A stretch of DNA of 64,000 bases from Lagopus muta (lineage: Eukaryota; Chordata; Aves; Galliformes; Phasianidae), in contig NC_064447.1 of NCBI RefSeq assembly GCF_023343835.1, forward strand, positions 3,162,001-3,226,000. Direction: 5' to 3'. Position numbers and translations under genes: made by a program. Positions within the stretch are counted from its first letter, which is position 1. Every line of letters starts with the position of its first letter. Below the pieces are notes generated by a model. The model saw nothing but the letters and a program-made list of their open reading frames with translations. It was not told the origin of the DNA and did no database searches. Shown here in pieces: positions 49,548 through 61,100 of this stretch.

Positions 49548-49862
49548 TTTCGGCCTCTTGGTGGCTTGTCACTGGACTCTCTCCAGTACACCCAGAGCTC
49601 TGTTGCACTGGGAGACCCAGAACTGGATGCCACACTCCAGGCACAACCTCATCAATGCTGAGCAGAGGGCAATGATCGTTTCTCTGCACCTGCTGGTGCT
49701 ACTCGCCTGATGAAGCCAAGACCTCTCAGCTTTCTTAGTGGCATGGACGCACTGCTGACTGCTGTTCAACCCCCTGTCCACCAGGACCCCCAGGGGCCTT
49801 TCCAGCTGGGCACCCCCAGCATGTGCTGGTGCCTGGGGCTGTTCCTTCCCTGGTGCAAAGGC
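49548..49862 (-). mobile_element. CR1 LINE fragment, internal 3' part
   Basis: Landmarks in reverse orientation are ACTGGACTCTCTCCAGTACA, AGAACTGGATGCCACACTCC, GCAATGATCGTTTCTCTGC and CAGGACCCCCAGGGGCC. The very 3' end is absent, so it is truncated on both sides. Confidence 0.88.
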
Positions 49863-51839
49863 AGAGGCTGGATTAACAGGCAGATTAATTAGGCGAAGAC
49901 TGGATTAATTGCAAGAAGTTAAAGTGCAGAGCTGAGCAGAATGCTGGCTGCTATTGAAAGCAAAGAAATAAATGTTTCCTATGAACTTGGAAGTGTTATC
50001 CTTTGTTACTAGCTCTTTCCTTCCCAAAGGATAGCTGGCTTTGCAGATCAGTTCTGAGCAGTACGCACACCAGACAGGAGCAACGCAGTGTGAACCTTCA
50101 CCTTCCCCAATTAGAAAGATTAAATACCACACACGTGGTGTTTGATCCCAGAGTGGGAGGATATGCACCAATTACTGGGGCCACAGGTGTCTGGAAATTA
50201 GTCAGCTTGCAGAGAGCCAGACCACAGGCTGCAACAAAAACACACAGCATCTTCACTATCTTAACTCTAGCATAGAAAGGAGTCCTAATGTGCAGTCCTA
50301 AGCTGTTCTCCCTCAGCCATCCTCCATGGCTGGAATAAACAGGGAACCATGTATTTGAGCCCTTATCTATATAATAAGGATGGGCAAAGACTACTTTCCT
50401 AATTGCCAATTCTGTTTCTGGTCTTGCTTTCTTACATCTGAGTGCCCTCCAGTAAGGCTAAGGTGAGACAGATGAACCCAAAGTGACTAAAGCTACCTTG
50501 GGACTTCATGGAGGTGGCCCTTGGAAGGACTGAGACACTGCCAATGGCCTGAGAGCACCTGTGACTGCAGCACTCTCAGCCTCTCAGCCCAACTGGCCGA
50601 GCTCAGGGGTGGCACAGCTCCAACGTGATGCTGTGTGCGAGCACAGGAAAGGTGCTGAGTGCAGCCCACATTCAAAGCACACGTTAACAAACCTGCCATA
50701 AGACCATACTGTGCTCAGATGACTGCAGGACTGAAGCATGCTTTCAAACTGGAGCTGCTCTAGACCCTGAGTTCCAGCTCAGCACAGGTTGACCCCAACG
50801 CAGATACAGAGTGAACTCTTGCTGTCCAAAGGTGCAGGAACTGGGAGTAGTGTAACTATTTTAACTTGCAAGTGAAGTGCCACAGCCCACCACCAACCAC
50901 GCTGAGTCCTGAGAGACACTGCCACCTATGTTAGCTGGGCAGAGCTGCTGCACCCACAAAAGAAAGGAAGACAGTAAATGCCTGAACATGAAGAGAGGAA
51001 GGGGAACTGCAGAGTAGCCTAGCTCCTTCCAGATGTACTAAAAGGGACAAAAAAAACCCCTCAGACTAAACTCGCACCGCTATGTGTTTCACAGTTCTGA
51101 GGCAGACGCTTCTGATGCTCTTGCACATGCCCACAATTTTTTCACATTTTTGGCAAGTCTGATCCTGAAGTTAGGGCCCAAGTTCAGGTCTTGTTCATCC
51201 CCTCCAGAATCAGGACTAGGTAAGAGCAGCATCACCTGAGGGGCACCATCAAGAGAGGGGCTCTAGACTCACATAGCATACAGCAACCAAGGACCCAGGG
51301 CATGCTGAGATCAGCTCCCTCCCTTTTAGCACCAAGAGCACTCAAAAGCATCTACCTCTAGGTCAGGGGCAGAAGAAGTCTGTTCTTCTCTTGACAAAGC
51401 AAATTTTGATTGCAGGATAGCAGGGGAAATCTCTGTCCCACAGACCTCTGCTAAGAGAGTGAATGCAGGGAAGAGTCCTGCAACCTCTGGCTCCAGGGCA
51501 GCACGGGCTGAACCCAAGCCTTATTGATACAGTAGAGAGGGAAGATGGGTTGGCAATTTCCCCCAGGGCCATGGGGGAGGTGGTGGGCAGGCTACTCCTT
51601 GATTTGGAACCACGAAGAGCCTGCCCCATCCCAGCAGAAAAGCGGAGGGGGCCTCAAACCTGCCTTCACAAGACAAGCCCACCGTCTTCATCTTTAAATC
51701 CAGTCTAGATATCTGTGCTGCCCCAGACAGTGAACGAGCACGTAAGATAGGCCAGTGTGCTACAGAGGGGCAGCCCAGGCTGGCCTGGCAAAGAGCAACC
51801 TTACCAGCCCTTCACCTCTGGGACATGGAGCCAAGCAGT

Positions 51840-52136
51840 TCAGGTGACAGCGTAGAGCTCCTCACGGTCATTCTGGCAGATCTGGTAGCGACATGTGAGC
51901 TTCTGTGACCAGGCCCAGGGCTTCTTATGCTTGTCCCGAGGTGGAAGCAGGAAAGCAACACTGCCAGCCACCAGCACGTGCCATATGCTGTGAGTGTAGT
52001 AATAGTTCTCATTGGTTTCCATGAACGCATATACTGAGATGGCGATGAAAGCCAAGGTGATCCCTGGGAGGAGGTAGAAAACCCAGCGCTTCCACGAGGA
52101 GGGGTAGCAGTGCCTGCGCTTCACTCCGTGGTAAAC
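51840..52136 (-). CDS. PGAP6: PGAP6 last exon, C-terminal helices and stop
   Basis: Acceptor CACCTCCAG|GTTTAC. Encodes VYHGVKRRHCYPSSW, YLLPGITLAFIAISVYAF, then the HSIWHVLVAGS motif of the hydrolase family and a cytosolic tail ending in TGA at 51,842-51,840. Confidence 0.97.
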   Translation of the reverse strand, partial: VYHGVKRRHCYPSSWKRWVFYLLPGITLAFIAISVYAFMETNENYYYTHSIWHVLVAGSVAFLLPPRDKHKKPWAWSQKLTCRYQICQNDREELYAVT

Positions 52137-55100
52137 CTGGAGGTGTGAAAGCACAGAAGGGTTTCACAGCAAGAGATACAGCTCTGGAAAAATCCAGTCT
52201 CCCTCCATTTTGGGCTCATGTGCAAGACCCCACATCCAGATGTGGCACCAAAACCCAGCAGGCAGAGGGCAGTGCTGATACCACAGTTCCCATCCAGGGC
52301 ATAGGCAACAACCAACCATTCTGACATGACACTCTGGCCACCAGTGCGATCTGAAGTGGAGCTGCAGCTGCAGGGACCCATAAGCAGGGGATATTGGAAG
52401 GATGGGAGGTAAATTCCTTGCCCTGCACTCTGTCCACTAGGGTGTTTCAAGAAAATCAGGTCTGTGTTTGGATGGGTTGGCATTTTCTCTGTCACCATTT
52501 TCTCTGGAGGGGATCAAAGGGCAGCAGGTTATCTGGCTGTCATTACTTACCCATGCTGAGATCATGATGATGAGGGCAAACAGGCAGGGACCCATCATGT
52601 TCCACACCCCTCTGCGATCCAGCTGCAGGGACATGGCGATTAGCAGTGACCCCAGGACAAAAAGAACCTATGAATGAGAGAACACCACTAACATCAGCAG
52701 CTTATCCTCTGCCACTGCACGGCTGGCCATGCCAAAGGCCTAAGACAGGGAGAATTTTACTGCCTGGTTGGCCCAGTCCTGCGTGCGTGCACGATTCAGG
52801 AGCACCACCTTTAGAAGGAGAAACTAGAGGATCCACAAATCTTTCACCTCAGCCCCTTCAGGGCCCAGTACCTACAAACAAGCATTCAGGTTCACAATGC
52901 AAGGTCCTAGGATAAAACAACACTGGGTTAAAAATTAGAGTGGCATTGGATCACAGTCTTGTTACCTAGACGGGCTACCTAGGGAACCTAGCAAGCAGCA
53001 GAGGAGCTGCAGGAGCTGCTGCAGTGCTGTGTTACCGAAGTGCTGCCACAAGAGGGCACAGCATGGCCACCTGCGGCCGCGCCTGGCCCTGCAGCGCAAG
53101 AGTACCCACAATGAAATCCTGCACTCACGTATTTCAGAATTTTCTTCACCCGGGACATGCACAGAATCGTCACCCAGATGGACACCACAGAGCCCAAGAA
53201 GTCACAGTACTGCAGTGTGTCGTAGTCCATAATGCACATCACTGCGATGCCTGGCTGGTCACACGCATGGTAGAACTGGAAGAAAAGCAGAGGCTACCAT
53301 GAATCCAGCACCACCACACGGCTTTATGTAAAGAAGCAGAAGAATGGTAGCCAGGATCCCACCTGGCAGCATCCCCAGGAAGCTCCACTAAACCAGCACA
53401 GCATTGCAGAAGGCAGCTGGAGAGCAGCCATCAATCCTTACCCTCCCAGCGTTGTGCTGGGTTCCCACTTCAGTTCCCTGGAGTCTACTCCCAAATGGGA
53501 GCACCTGCAGCGTGGGTGGAACAACCCAGTGCCAATAACTCTTCATCCAAGCTCTGAAGGGGCGGGACGTGACCATGGAGGTGCATGTCCAACGATCCTA
53601 GAAGGATCTTGTGGAGCTCCAGGATGGACTGCTCCACCAAAGCCTTCAGTCCAACGCAGCAAGAATTGGACTCAATGCTCCCCAAATTCCTGATGCTCAG
53701 GGGGAACTGGCAGAGAGCCTGAGACAAGTTAATCCCTACCGTGGAGAAGAACATGGTGTAGGTGTAGACAGAGGCCTCCACCAGGTAGTACCGATAAACA
53801 GCAACCGCTATGGCTGGCAGGAACATGAGGTTACTCAGCGTGAGCAGGAGGGTGGCCAGGTTCTGTGCACCAACAGACTGGGCCTTGGTATCGTCTGTGC
53901 AGCTCCACCCGCTCCAACCTGCAGAGCAGAGAGGCCTGTGTGGATCTCATGCCCCACTCCGTACTCCTGCAGAATGCAGCAGGAGCCTGGAAGACCTCAG
54001 AAGAAGGTGTTCTCACCCCAGAAATACCCCGAGCCTTGTCTCCACTACCCTAGAAGGCAGCACATCAGGAGGAGGAAGGACAAACAGCTGTGCCCCTCTG
54101 GGAGCCATCAGACACCCAGCATCTGGGGCAGCTCGCAGACAGACTGCTGTTTCACTGAGGACCCCAACAGTGTTTACACTAAGCAGCTGACTTGTTTGGA
54201 TGTTTGCAATTGCTGTCTAACGTGCTCTGCTGCAGCAGCCCTGCTTGCTAATATGCTCAGTTAGCCACTTTAATTTTTTTAATTCTCTTTTTATTCAAGA
54301 TTAGGATGCCCATGCCCTCCTTTTGGAGAAAGGTCACTCACAGGGCAACCTGGGCACATGCAGGCACTCCGCAGTCATCAAGAAGACTTAAGAGTGGAAT
54401 CCATCCCATTAAAGTGCCACGAGAAACAAACCCAGCAGCTCTGTCCCCTTCCCCCTGCTGTCCCTGCAGAGCCCACAGGAGGCTGCTCTCTTTCAGTTTA
54501 TTTCTGGGTCATGAAAATTCAGCTGGGGCATTTTGCTCCAAGTGATTCAGCAGAAAGCTGTCCTCAGCCTGATTCCTCATTTCCCCTGGGGTGCTGTATG
54601 CTTCCCAGAACATGGCACGCTTTGAGGAAATTAGGATGTCATTCTCTGTCACAATCCAAGCCTAGCAGCAGAACTGCAGAAGACAGCAAGGGCATCCTGG
54701 ATCAGGTCCAAAGCAACAGTGAACCACGTTCCACCTTGCCCTTCTGCTAAGAACAGATACAAGGATCCATCCAGGCACACAACAGCTATCATCTTCCCTT
54801 AGCTAGTGACTCCTGCCCAGTTCTCTCATCTCATTATAATTAGCAGCTGACACAAATGTGCCTCCTCCAGGGGCACCTCTGAGCATAAGGGTTGGCTTGC
54901 ATCGTGGCTCTTGGCATGAGACAGAGCACCGCAGCAAATCACAGAGATTGCCAGCCTGTCTCATCACATCCTGTACCAGGACACTACGTAATAAACTGCC
55001 CTGAGAGACGTAGGCTCTGATGCTGACACTTTCAGGCAGCCCTGCCAGCATCCTGATCTCTTTGGGGATGCTCAGAAGCACCTCTCAAGGCCATTGGGGA

Positions 55101-58100
55101 CTCAAAGCTGGAAGTAAAAGTATCATTCAGCTGAAAGTTGTCTTCAGCCTGATTTACTGTTCCCCATGTGGTGCTTCCCAGAATCTGACACTCCTCAGGG
55201 AAATCAGGACACTGCCCATAGAGGGCATCACTGGTTCAGAGGGCACTTTGGGCAGGCACTGTGATTCCACGTTGTTTGTGACAGCTGTGACAGTCCTGGC
55301 TCTGCTACTTAAACAACAACATGGAAGAATGTGGCCTTCCCTTGGGGGAAGATAGCAAGGCCTCATAGGAAAGTGCACTCACCAGCTTTACAGCTGCAGC
55401 CAGCATAGAGGTAGCCGTGTCTTCTCAGGAGGCTGCACTGTCCATACGGCCCACAGTCATTGAAGCAGGGGGTGAGGTATGCTATCACAGTCACTTTGGC
55501 TTCTGCGGTGTTACATTCACTGCAATGAAAACAGGCTGTTGGTACCCTGGCCATTCTGGGCACCCTTGTGCCACAGGAATACTCTGCTTGAGGGGTTCTG
55601 AAAGTTCCTGCCCTCACTGTGCCCTGCCATCAGGCTGTTCCCACTCACATGAGCTCTCTCTTATTTCAGCAGAGGGACCCTCACACCACAGCCAGCTGTG
55701 GATCTGCTTCATCGCTCCCAAGAGGAGAGGCTCCTTCTCTACTCAGACTGCCAACCCATGTACAGGCAGGCCTCAACTCTTCCACAGACTGCTATAACAG
55801 TCTCAGATTCTCATGACCGGCCCTCAGACCCATCAATTTCCAGCATCATTGTACAGAGCATGCTTGGCTCCTTACACAGATGAATCACAGGAACACAAAA
55901 TGCTTGACTATGAGAGCAACTGCGTGCATTTCAAAGACCCCTTGAGGAAGTAACAGCATTCTGATTTACAACACTGCTCTCTCCAATTTATCACCTCAAC
56001 ACACATCTGGGAAAGCTCATCCAAGCAGACTCTGCCACCCACATGCAGTCAGCGTGAGACACAGCAGGTCACACCAGACAAGCTGCTTGAGGGCTTATCA
56101 GAGAGCAGCACTGCCACTCACCTCTCTCCTTCCTCTCTGTAGCCACTGCTTTACTGCTACCACATGTATTGAGCCTGCAGCAGAAGGCAGGACAGTGGGA
56201 GGCATTTCGTTTTGTTTATGTGAGACAAGGGCAGCAAGACCAGGAGGTACAGTGCTTTGCCTCAGCCTCAAGGCTGGATAACACACCAGACTCACCTCTG
56301 GCCCTTCGGGCAGATGAGCTGTAAGGAAAGGAACCAGTCATCTGTCTGTGGGTACAGGACAATCAGCATTGCTTCCGCAGAGGACGTGCTCAGACTCAGA
56401 GGGTAGCCCTGGAAGAAAGCTTGAAGAGAAGAGGGTGCTGTGATATGCCAGAACTCGAGGAGAAGGGCCAGCAGCAATCCTCAGCTGAGACCAGCTGCAC
56501 AGAAATCTGATATTCCTACTGCTCTTTACTCCCATCCTCACAGGACACTGGGGTGTTGAAAAAACCTGCCTGGACAGCACAAGGCACATGGAACAGCCTG
56601 TTTGCTTTCCTCTGGGGAGGCCTCATTGTGGCCTTCCAATATTTGAAAGGAGCATATAAACAGGAGGGAGAATGGCTGCTTACATGGGTGGACAGTGATA
56701 GGACAAGGGGAAATGGTTTTAAACCGAGACAGGGGAGGTTTAGGGTAGATATTAGGAGGAAGTTTTCCACATGGAGGGTGGTGACACACTGGAACAGGTT
56801 GCCCAAGGAAGTTGTGGATGCCCCATCCCTGGAGGCATTCAAGGCCAGGCTGGATGTGGCTTTGGGCAGCCTGGTCTGCTGGTTGGCGACCTGCACACAG
56901 CAGGGGGTTGGAGTTGGATGAGCATTGTGGTTCTTTCCAACACAGGGCATTCTATGATATGATTCTATGATTCTAGTTCTCCAATGCAGAGTTCAGCTTC
57001 TCTGCATACCAGCAAGGTCCTGACTAGCCCCAAACCTGCTAAGAAGGCTGCAAGAGACTCAGTTGCTAACCACAGTTATGGTATAATTGATGAAGCCTGG
57101 CTCCTGGTTCCAGACTAGCATCTGCACCCTTACACTTCAGGACATTTGCCAGAACTGAGTGATGACGGCCTTAGGAGGGCTTGGACCAAAATAATCTGCC
57201 TCCAAACATCACACAAAGGATTTGAGTCAGTTAGCACCTCCTAAAAGCAAAGGTCTTAAAGCTTAGTCCTGAGATTCTGCAGCTGAGCTGGTGGTGATTG
57301 TCAGTGGCTCTCATACCTGTGCTGCAGTTCTGCGTGGCATTGAGAGACAGCACCGGCGAAGCAGCACTCACACATGCAACCACAGTGGCATTGGCCTGGC
57401 TCAGCGACGTCTGTGCAAACAGAAAAACACCCCAATCAGAGCACCTCAGTGCCACCCCCACAACCTATTGATCTCTCACGCTGCTCACAATCTATGGGAG
57501 CAGCAGATGATAGTAAAACCTGCTGATCAAAGCCATCCGTCAATTCCCCAGCTCTTTCTGGGCCAACCTGCATTCACCTCTCCCTGCCCTGTCACTGCAT
57601 TGTATTTTTTTGCTGAAAGGTACAGAGAAAATGTTTCCCAGGGAGACTGCATGGCTGGAAATGCCTCCCAGATGGAATACTTACACCAGCACATCACTTC
57701 AGCACAAATTCATGGTGGTAGAAATAGGAGGCAGATGGACATCAGGGCTGAGCTGTGCTCCAGCTCTCAGGAGGGCATTAACTAGCCTTTGCAACAAGCT
57801 TCCTGCACACGCTTTCAGAGAACTAATTTCTAAGTGCCAACAAAGGAGTCTGGGAATCAGTGACTCAGATAGGAAATCCCTGGGTTTCCCTATCAGTCTG
57901 CTCTCCTGGCAGCAATGCTCAAGGCTTCCACGGAGGAGATGAAAAGCAGCTGCATCTCCATTTCCTCCACCACCACGTTCCAGTGAGAAGGGGTATTTGA
58001 ATTGGAACTGGCAAGCAGTAAACGATGTAAATATCAAAAGCAGGACAAGAGTGCTTTGCAACATCCAGAAAGAAAGGAAAATAGTCTCTCTGGTACCTAC

Positions 58101-61100
58101 AACCTCTCAAATTTACCCAGGAGCTGGAAGAGGGACAAGGACTGCAAAAGAGAAGACAATCACACGAAGAAGCCTACTGCACCTTGTTAAGCAGGAGATT
58201 CACCACAAGGGAACCCCCGCTATCCATGCCACTGTTCAAGTTGAGAAGGAGGAGGGTTGGGGAGATGGAGTACACGGCTACGCTGGGACCATTCAACAGC
58301 CTGTACCGCACAGACACCACGTCCAGGTCCTCACGAACAACAGGCTGACTTTGGAGGCAGAAGCCCCTCTGCTCAGAAGTGTTGCGCAAAGCCATTCCTG
58401 TAGATGCAGTGGGACTCCCAGCCTGGCTCTGGTTTAGGCTGCTGAAGTTAAGGAATGAACTGGTACTTCCCGGTCTACAATCTGTTAAGCAGAAAAAGGA
58501 AGAGGAATCAGCACAGTCAGGACTAGCACCTCAATAGGGCCCCAGTAACTTCAGACCTTCATGTTATAGCACACACTGTGGGGTATTTCAGCTGGTTCAA
58601 GCACTTCAGAATTTGCTACAGACCCTGAAAGGCACCATCTTTGCCAGGGAGACCCTAGAATCCAAATGTGGGACACTGACAAAAGCCAGACAAACGGTAC
58701 AGTGGGTGACAATATTCTGGAGCTGCTGAGAAACAGCTGGGAAGCAGAGGAACTAGAGAAGGGATAATAGATGCCATCATAACACATCAGTGTACCCAGC
58801 AGACAGGGAATATTCACTAGGCATTGACTGAGCACAGCATTTCACTGTCCCAAAACCAGAGGCTGCAAAAAAGGCTCTAGTTGTTTCTCAGCCCTGGGCA
58901 CGCAAGGCTAGGCGAAAGAGATAAGCTAACTCAACACCAGCTACAGGCACAAAACACCAAGTTACAGTGACTGGAGCCAAACATGACAGTTAGATTTCAC
59001 TGCTGCAGCCTACCCGTAGTTCCCAGAGACTCTAATGCCCCTCTCACACCTCAGCTGCCAGTGCCAGGCCCTAGTCAAAGAATTCTTTAAAAAACGCATC
59101 TAGCTGCTGAGCTCCAAGGTTCCAACCCTCAAACTGGGATCACTGTCATGTTACAGGACAACACAAAGGTGCCTACGACAGCCACAGGACCTTGTGACCT
59201 CCTGAGGCACGTGGAATTGTGACATGCCATTACAACCCAAATTACCCTAAGTAAACCTCCATGAGATGGATTTCTGTCTGAAGCCTGTTTGTGGCCAATA
59301 AACAGTCAACACACCAATGGAGGCTAGTGTAATTTTGAGCAGATGCACTCCCTGCCAGATTTTAAACTAGACACTGCTTTCTCAAGCATAACAGACGCAA
59401 AATTCTCTCTAGTCTCTCCCCCACGTAGCTAGAGAAAATGGAAGCTCACCTGTGAAAGAAGCCAGCATCTCCAGTGACACGCTGGCATTGGCAGTACCAA
59501 GACTCTCCACCATGATCTGCAACCACTTCTCCCAAGGGAGTGAATCCAGGCTTACACTGCAGTTCACATTCCCTGTGCAAGTGATGATCCTCTGGAAGGA
59601 CTGTGGCAGTGTGATGGAGCCCAGCACTACCCGCACAGCGCATGCTTTCCGCTCACTTGTCACGCAGCTTCGAAGCTCAAACCACATTCTGGCAGTGTAC
59701 TTGGGAACAAAAACCCTGCAGGAAGAGGAACCAGCAACTTGCACAATTTGTACTCTGAACAAAGGGCAGCCACAGCCCACCACAGAGTCCCAGTGGCTTT
59801 GTGACTAGAACTAGAATGCCCTGATTTGCACTGTGAATATCATTCTGAGGACAGGGGTCTCTAGGAGCTAACAAATTCCCATAGGCAAATCTTTAAGTCC
59901 ACCTGCAAAGAGTCAGAGAAGGGCCCCCACGTGCGGTGCCCATACAGACCTCATCACCCTGCCACATGGAGCTGGTTAAAGGGCCTTGAGTTCCAATCCA
60001 GAATGGAAACAACAGTGGCTTACCCTAAGCAGCACCAGTGAGAAATCTGATCCTCCCACCTACAGCCCCAAGTGTTTCCAGCCGCTGCTCTCACTCACTT
60101 GACATGCAGTGGCTTAGCAGGTGAGACGATGGTTTGTGGCATGGCAACACCAGGCTCCAGAACAGGCATATCAGTGAGTCTAAGCACAAACATATCTGCC
60201 TGAAACATATAGGTGCATGGAGTGGAGAAACCCTGCAGGAGGGGAGAGCAGACCGGTCAGATGTGGCAAGACACACTGGACAGAGTATGCTGGCTGTATA
60301 AGATGTTCATCAGAGCCCTTACCTTCACTTCAATTCTGCCAGCGGCCTCAGGGAGATGTGCAGCAATGAACCAGTCTCCTGCAGCAGGGGTAGTGATGTT
60401 CACAAAGGTGGTGTTTTGCACAGTGCTGCTCAAAGTGATGCTGATGTTATAGGAGGGACGGACGGTTGCGTTTGCAGGAAAATGAGTGCCCAGTGGATTA
60501 ATGACAGGAGGGGCTCCATAGCGAAAGTGCCTTCAAGAGAAACCAGAATCCAAATAAATGAAGGGATGTAAATACACACGCAAGATACACTGGAATATGA
60601 ACTCATGAATAGACACCCAGGTTGGCCTGAGATCGGAGAGGGTGCAGGCTAGAAATAGCCCACATTTTAAGTGGAGCACAGAGCCATCATCTTCATTCAG
60701 TGAGGACTGGCTGGCATTACCTTATCTTGGACTTATTCAGAGATTGATTTAACTTGGCTGCTTATTAAGATGAGGATTTACATCATTCCATCAAGCCTGA
60801 AAGCACATTTCCGTAACACTTACTTAGGTTAAGCCCCCATACAAAACTGCTTTTTCTTTTTTTTTTTTTAAATAACCATCAGCAAATTCCCTGTATAGCC
60901 AGCTAGGCTAAACCGTCAATTAAGAGCTTTCTTTTTATAGCTGAGATCTGCATCTTCCCTATTTCCTCCCCTAAGGAGGGCAGACAGATTAAAACACACT
61001 CACCAAGGAAGATCTTTGTGACTGACTTCAGAACACAAGTGCTTTTGCTTTCAAGATAAGTATCTCAAAATTGGAAATACCAGAAAAGTAGGCAGCTATG

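Larger units (their letters stand above)
48600..51839. other. MRPL28-TMEM8A interval
   Basis: From left to right this holds the upstream part of the MRPL28 promoter, an AT-rich patch with a minus-strand poly(A) signal (48.78 kb), an A/C-rich stretch (48.85-48.91 kb), a second CpG-rich patch (48.94-49.45 kb), a CR1 fragment (49.55-49.86 kb), and unique sequence up to the TMEM8A stop. Some or all of it may be TMEM8A 3'UTR. No coding gene is supported. The 171-223-codon minus frames at 48.8-49.7 kb overlap the CpG patch and the CR1 copy. Confidence 0.55.

Noticed and set aside
49018-49689. 223-codon minus-strand frame upstream of MRPL28
   Set aside because: Its first part is CR1 sequence and the rest a CpG-rich patch; no protein family match.
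53611-54264. 217-codon plus-strand frame
   Set aside because: Antisense to a PGAP6 transmembrane exon and its introns.
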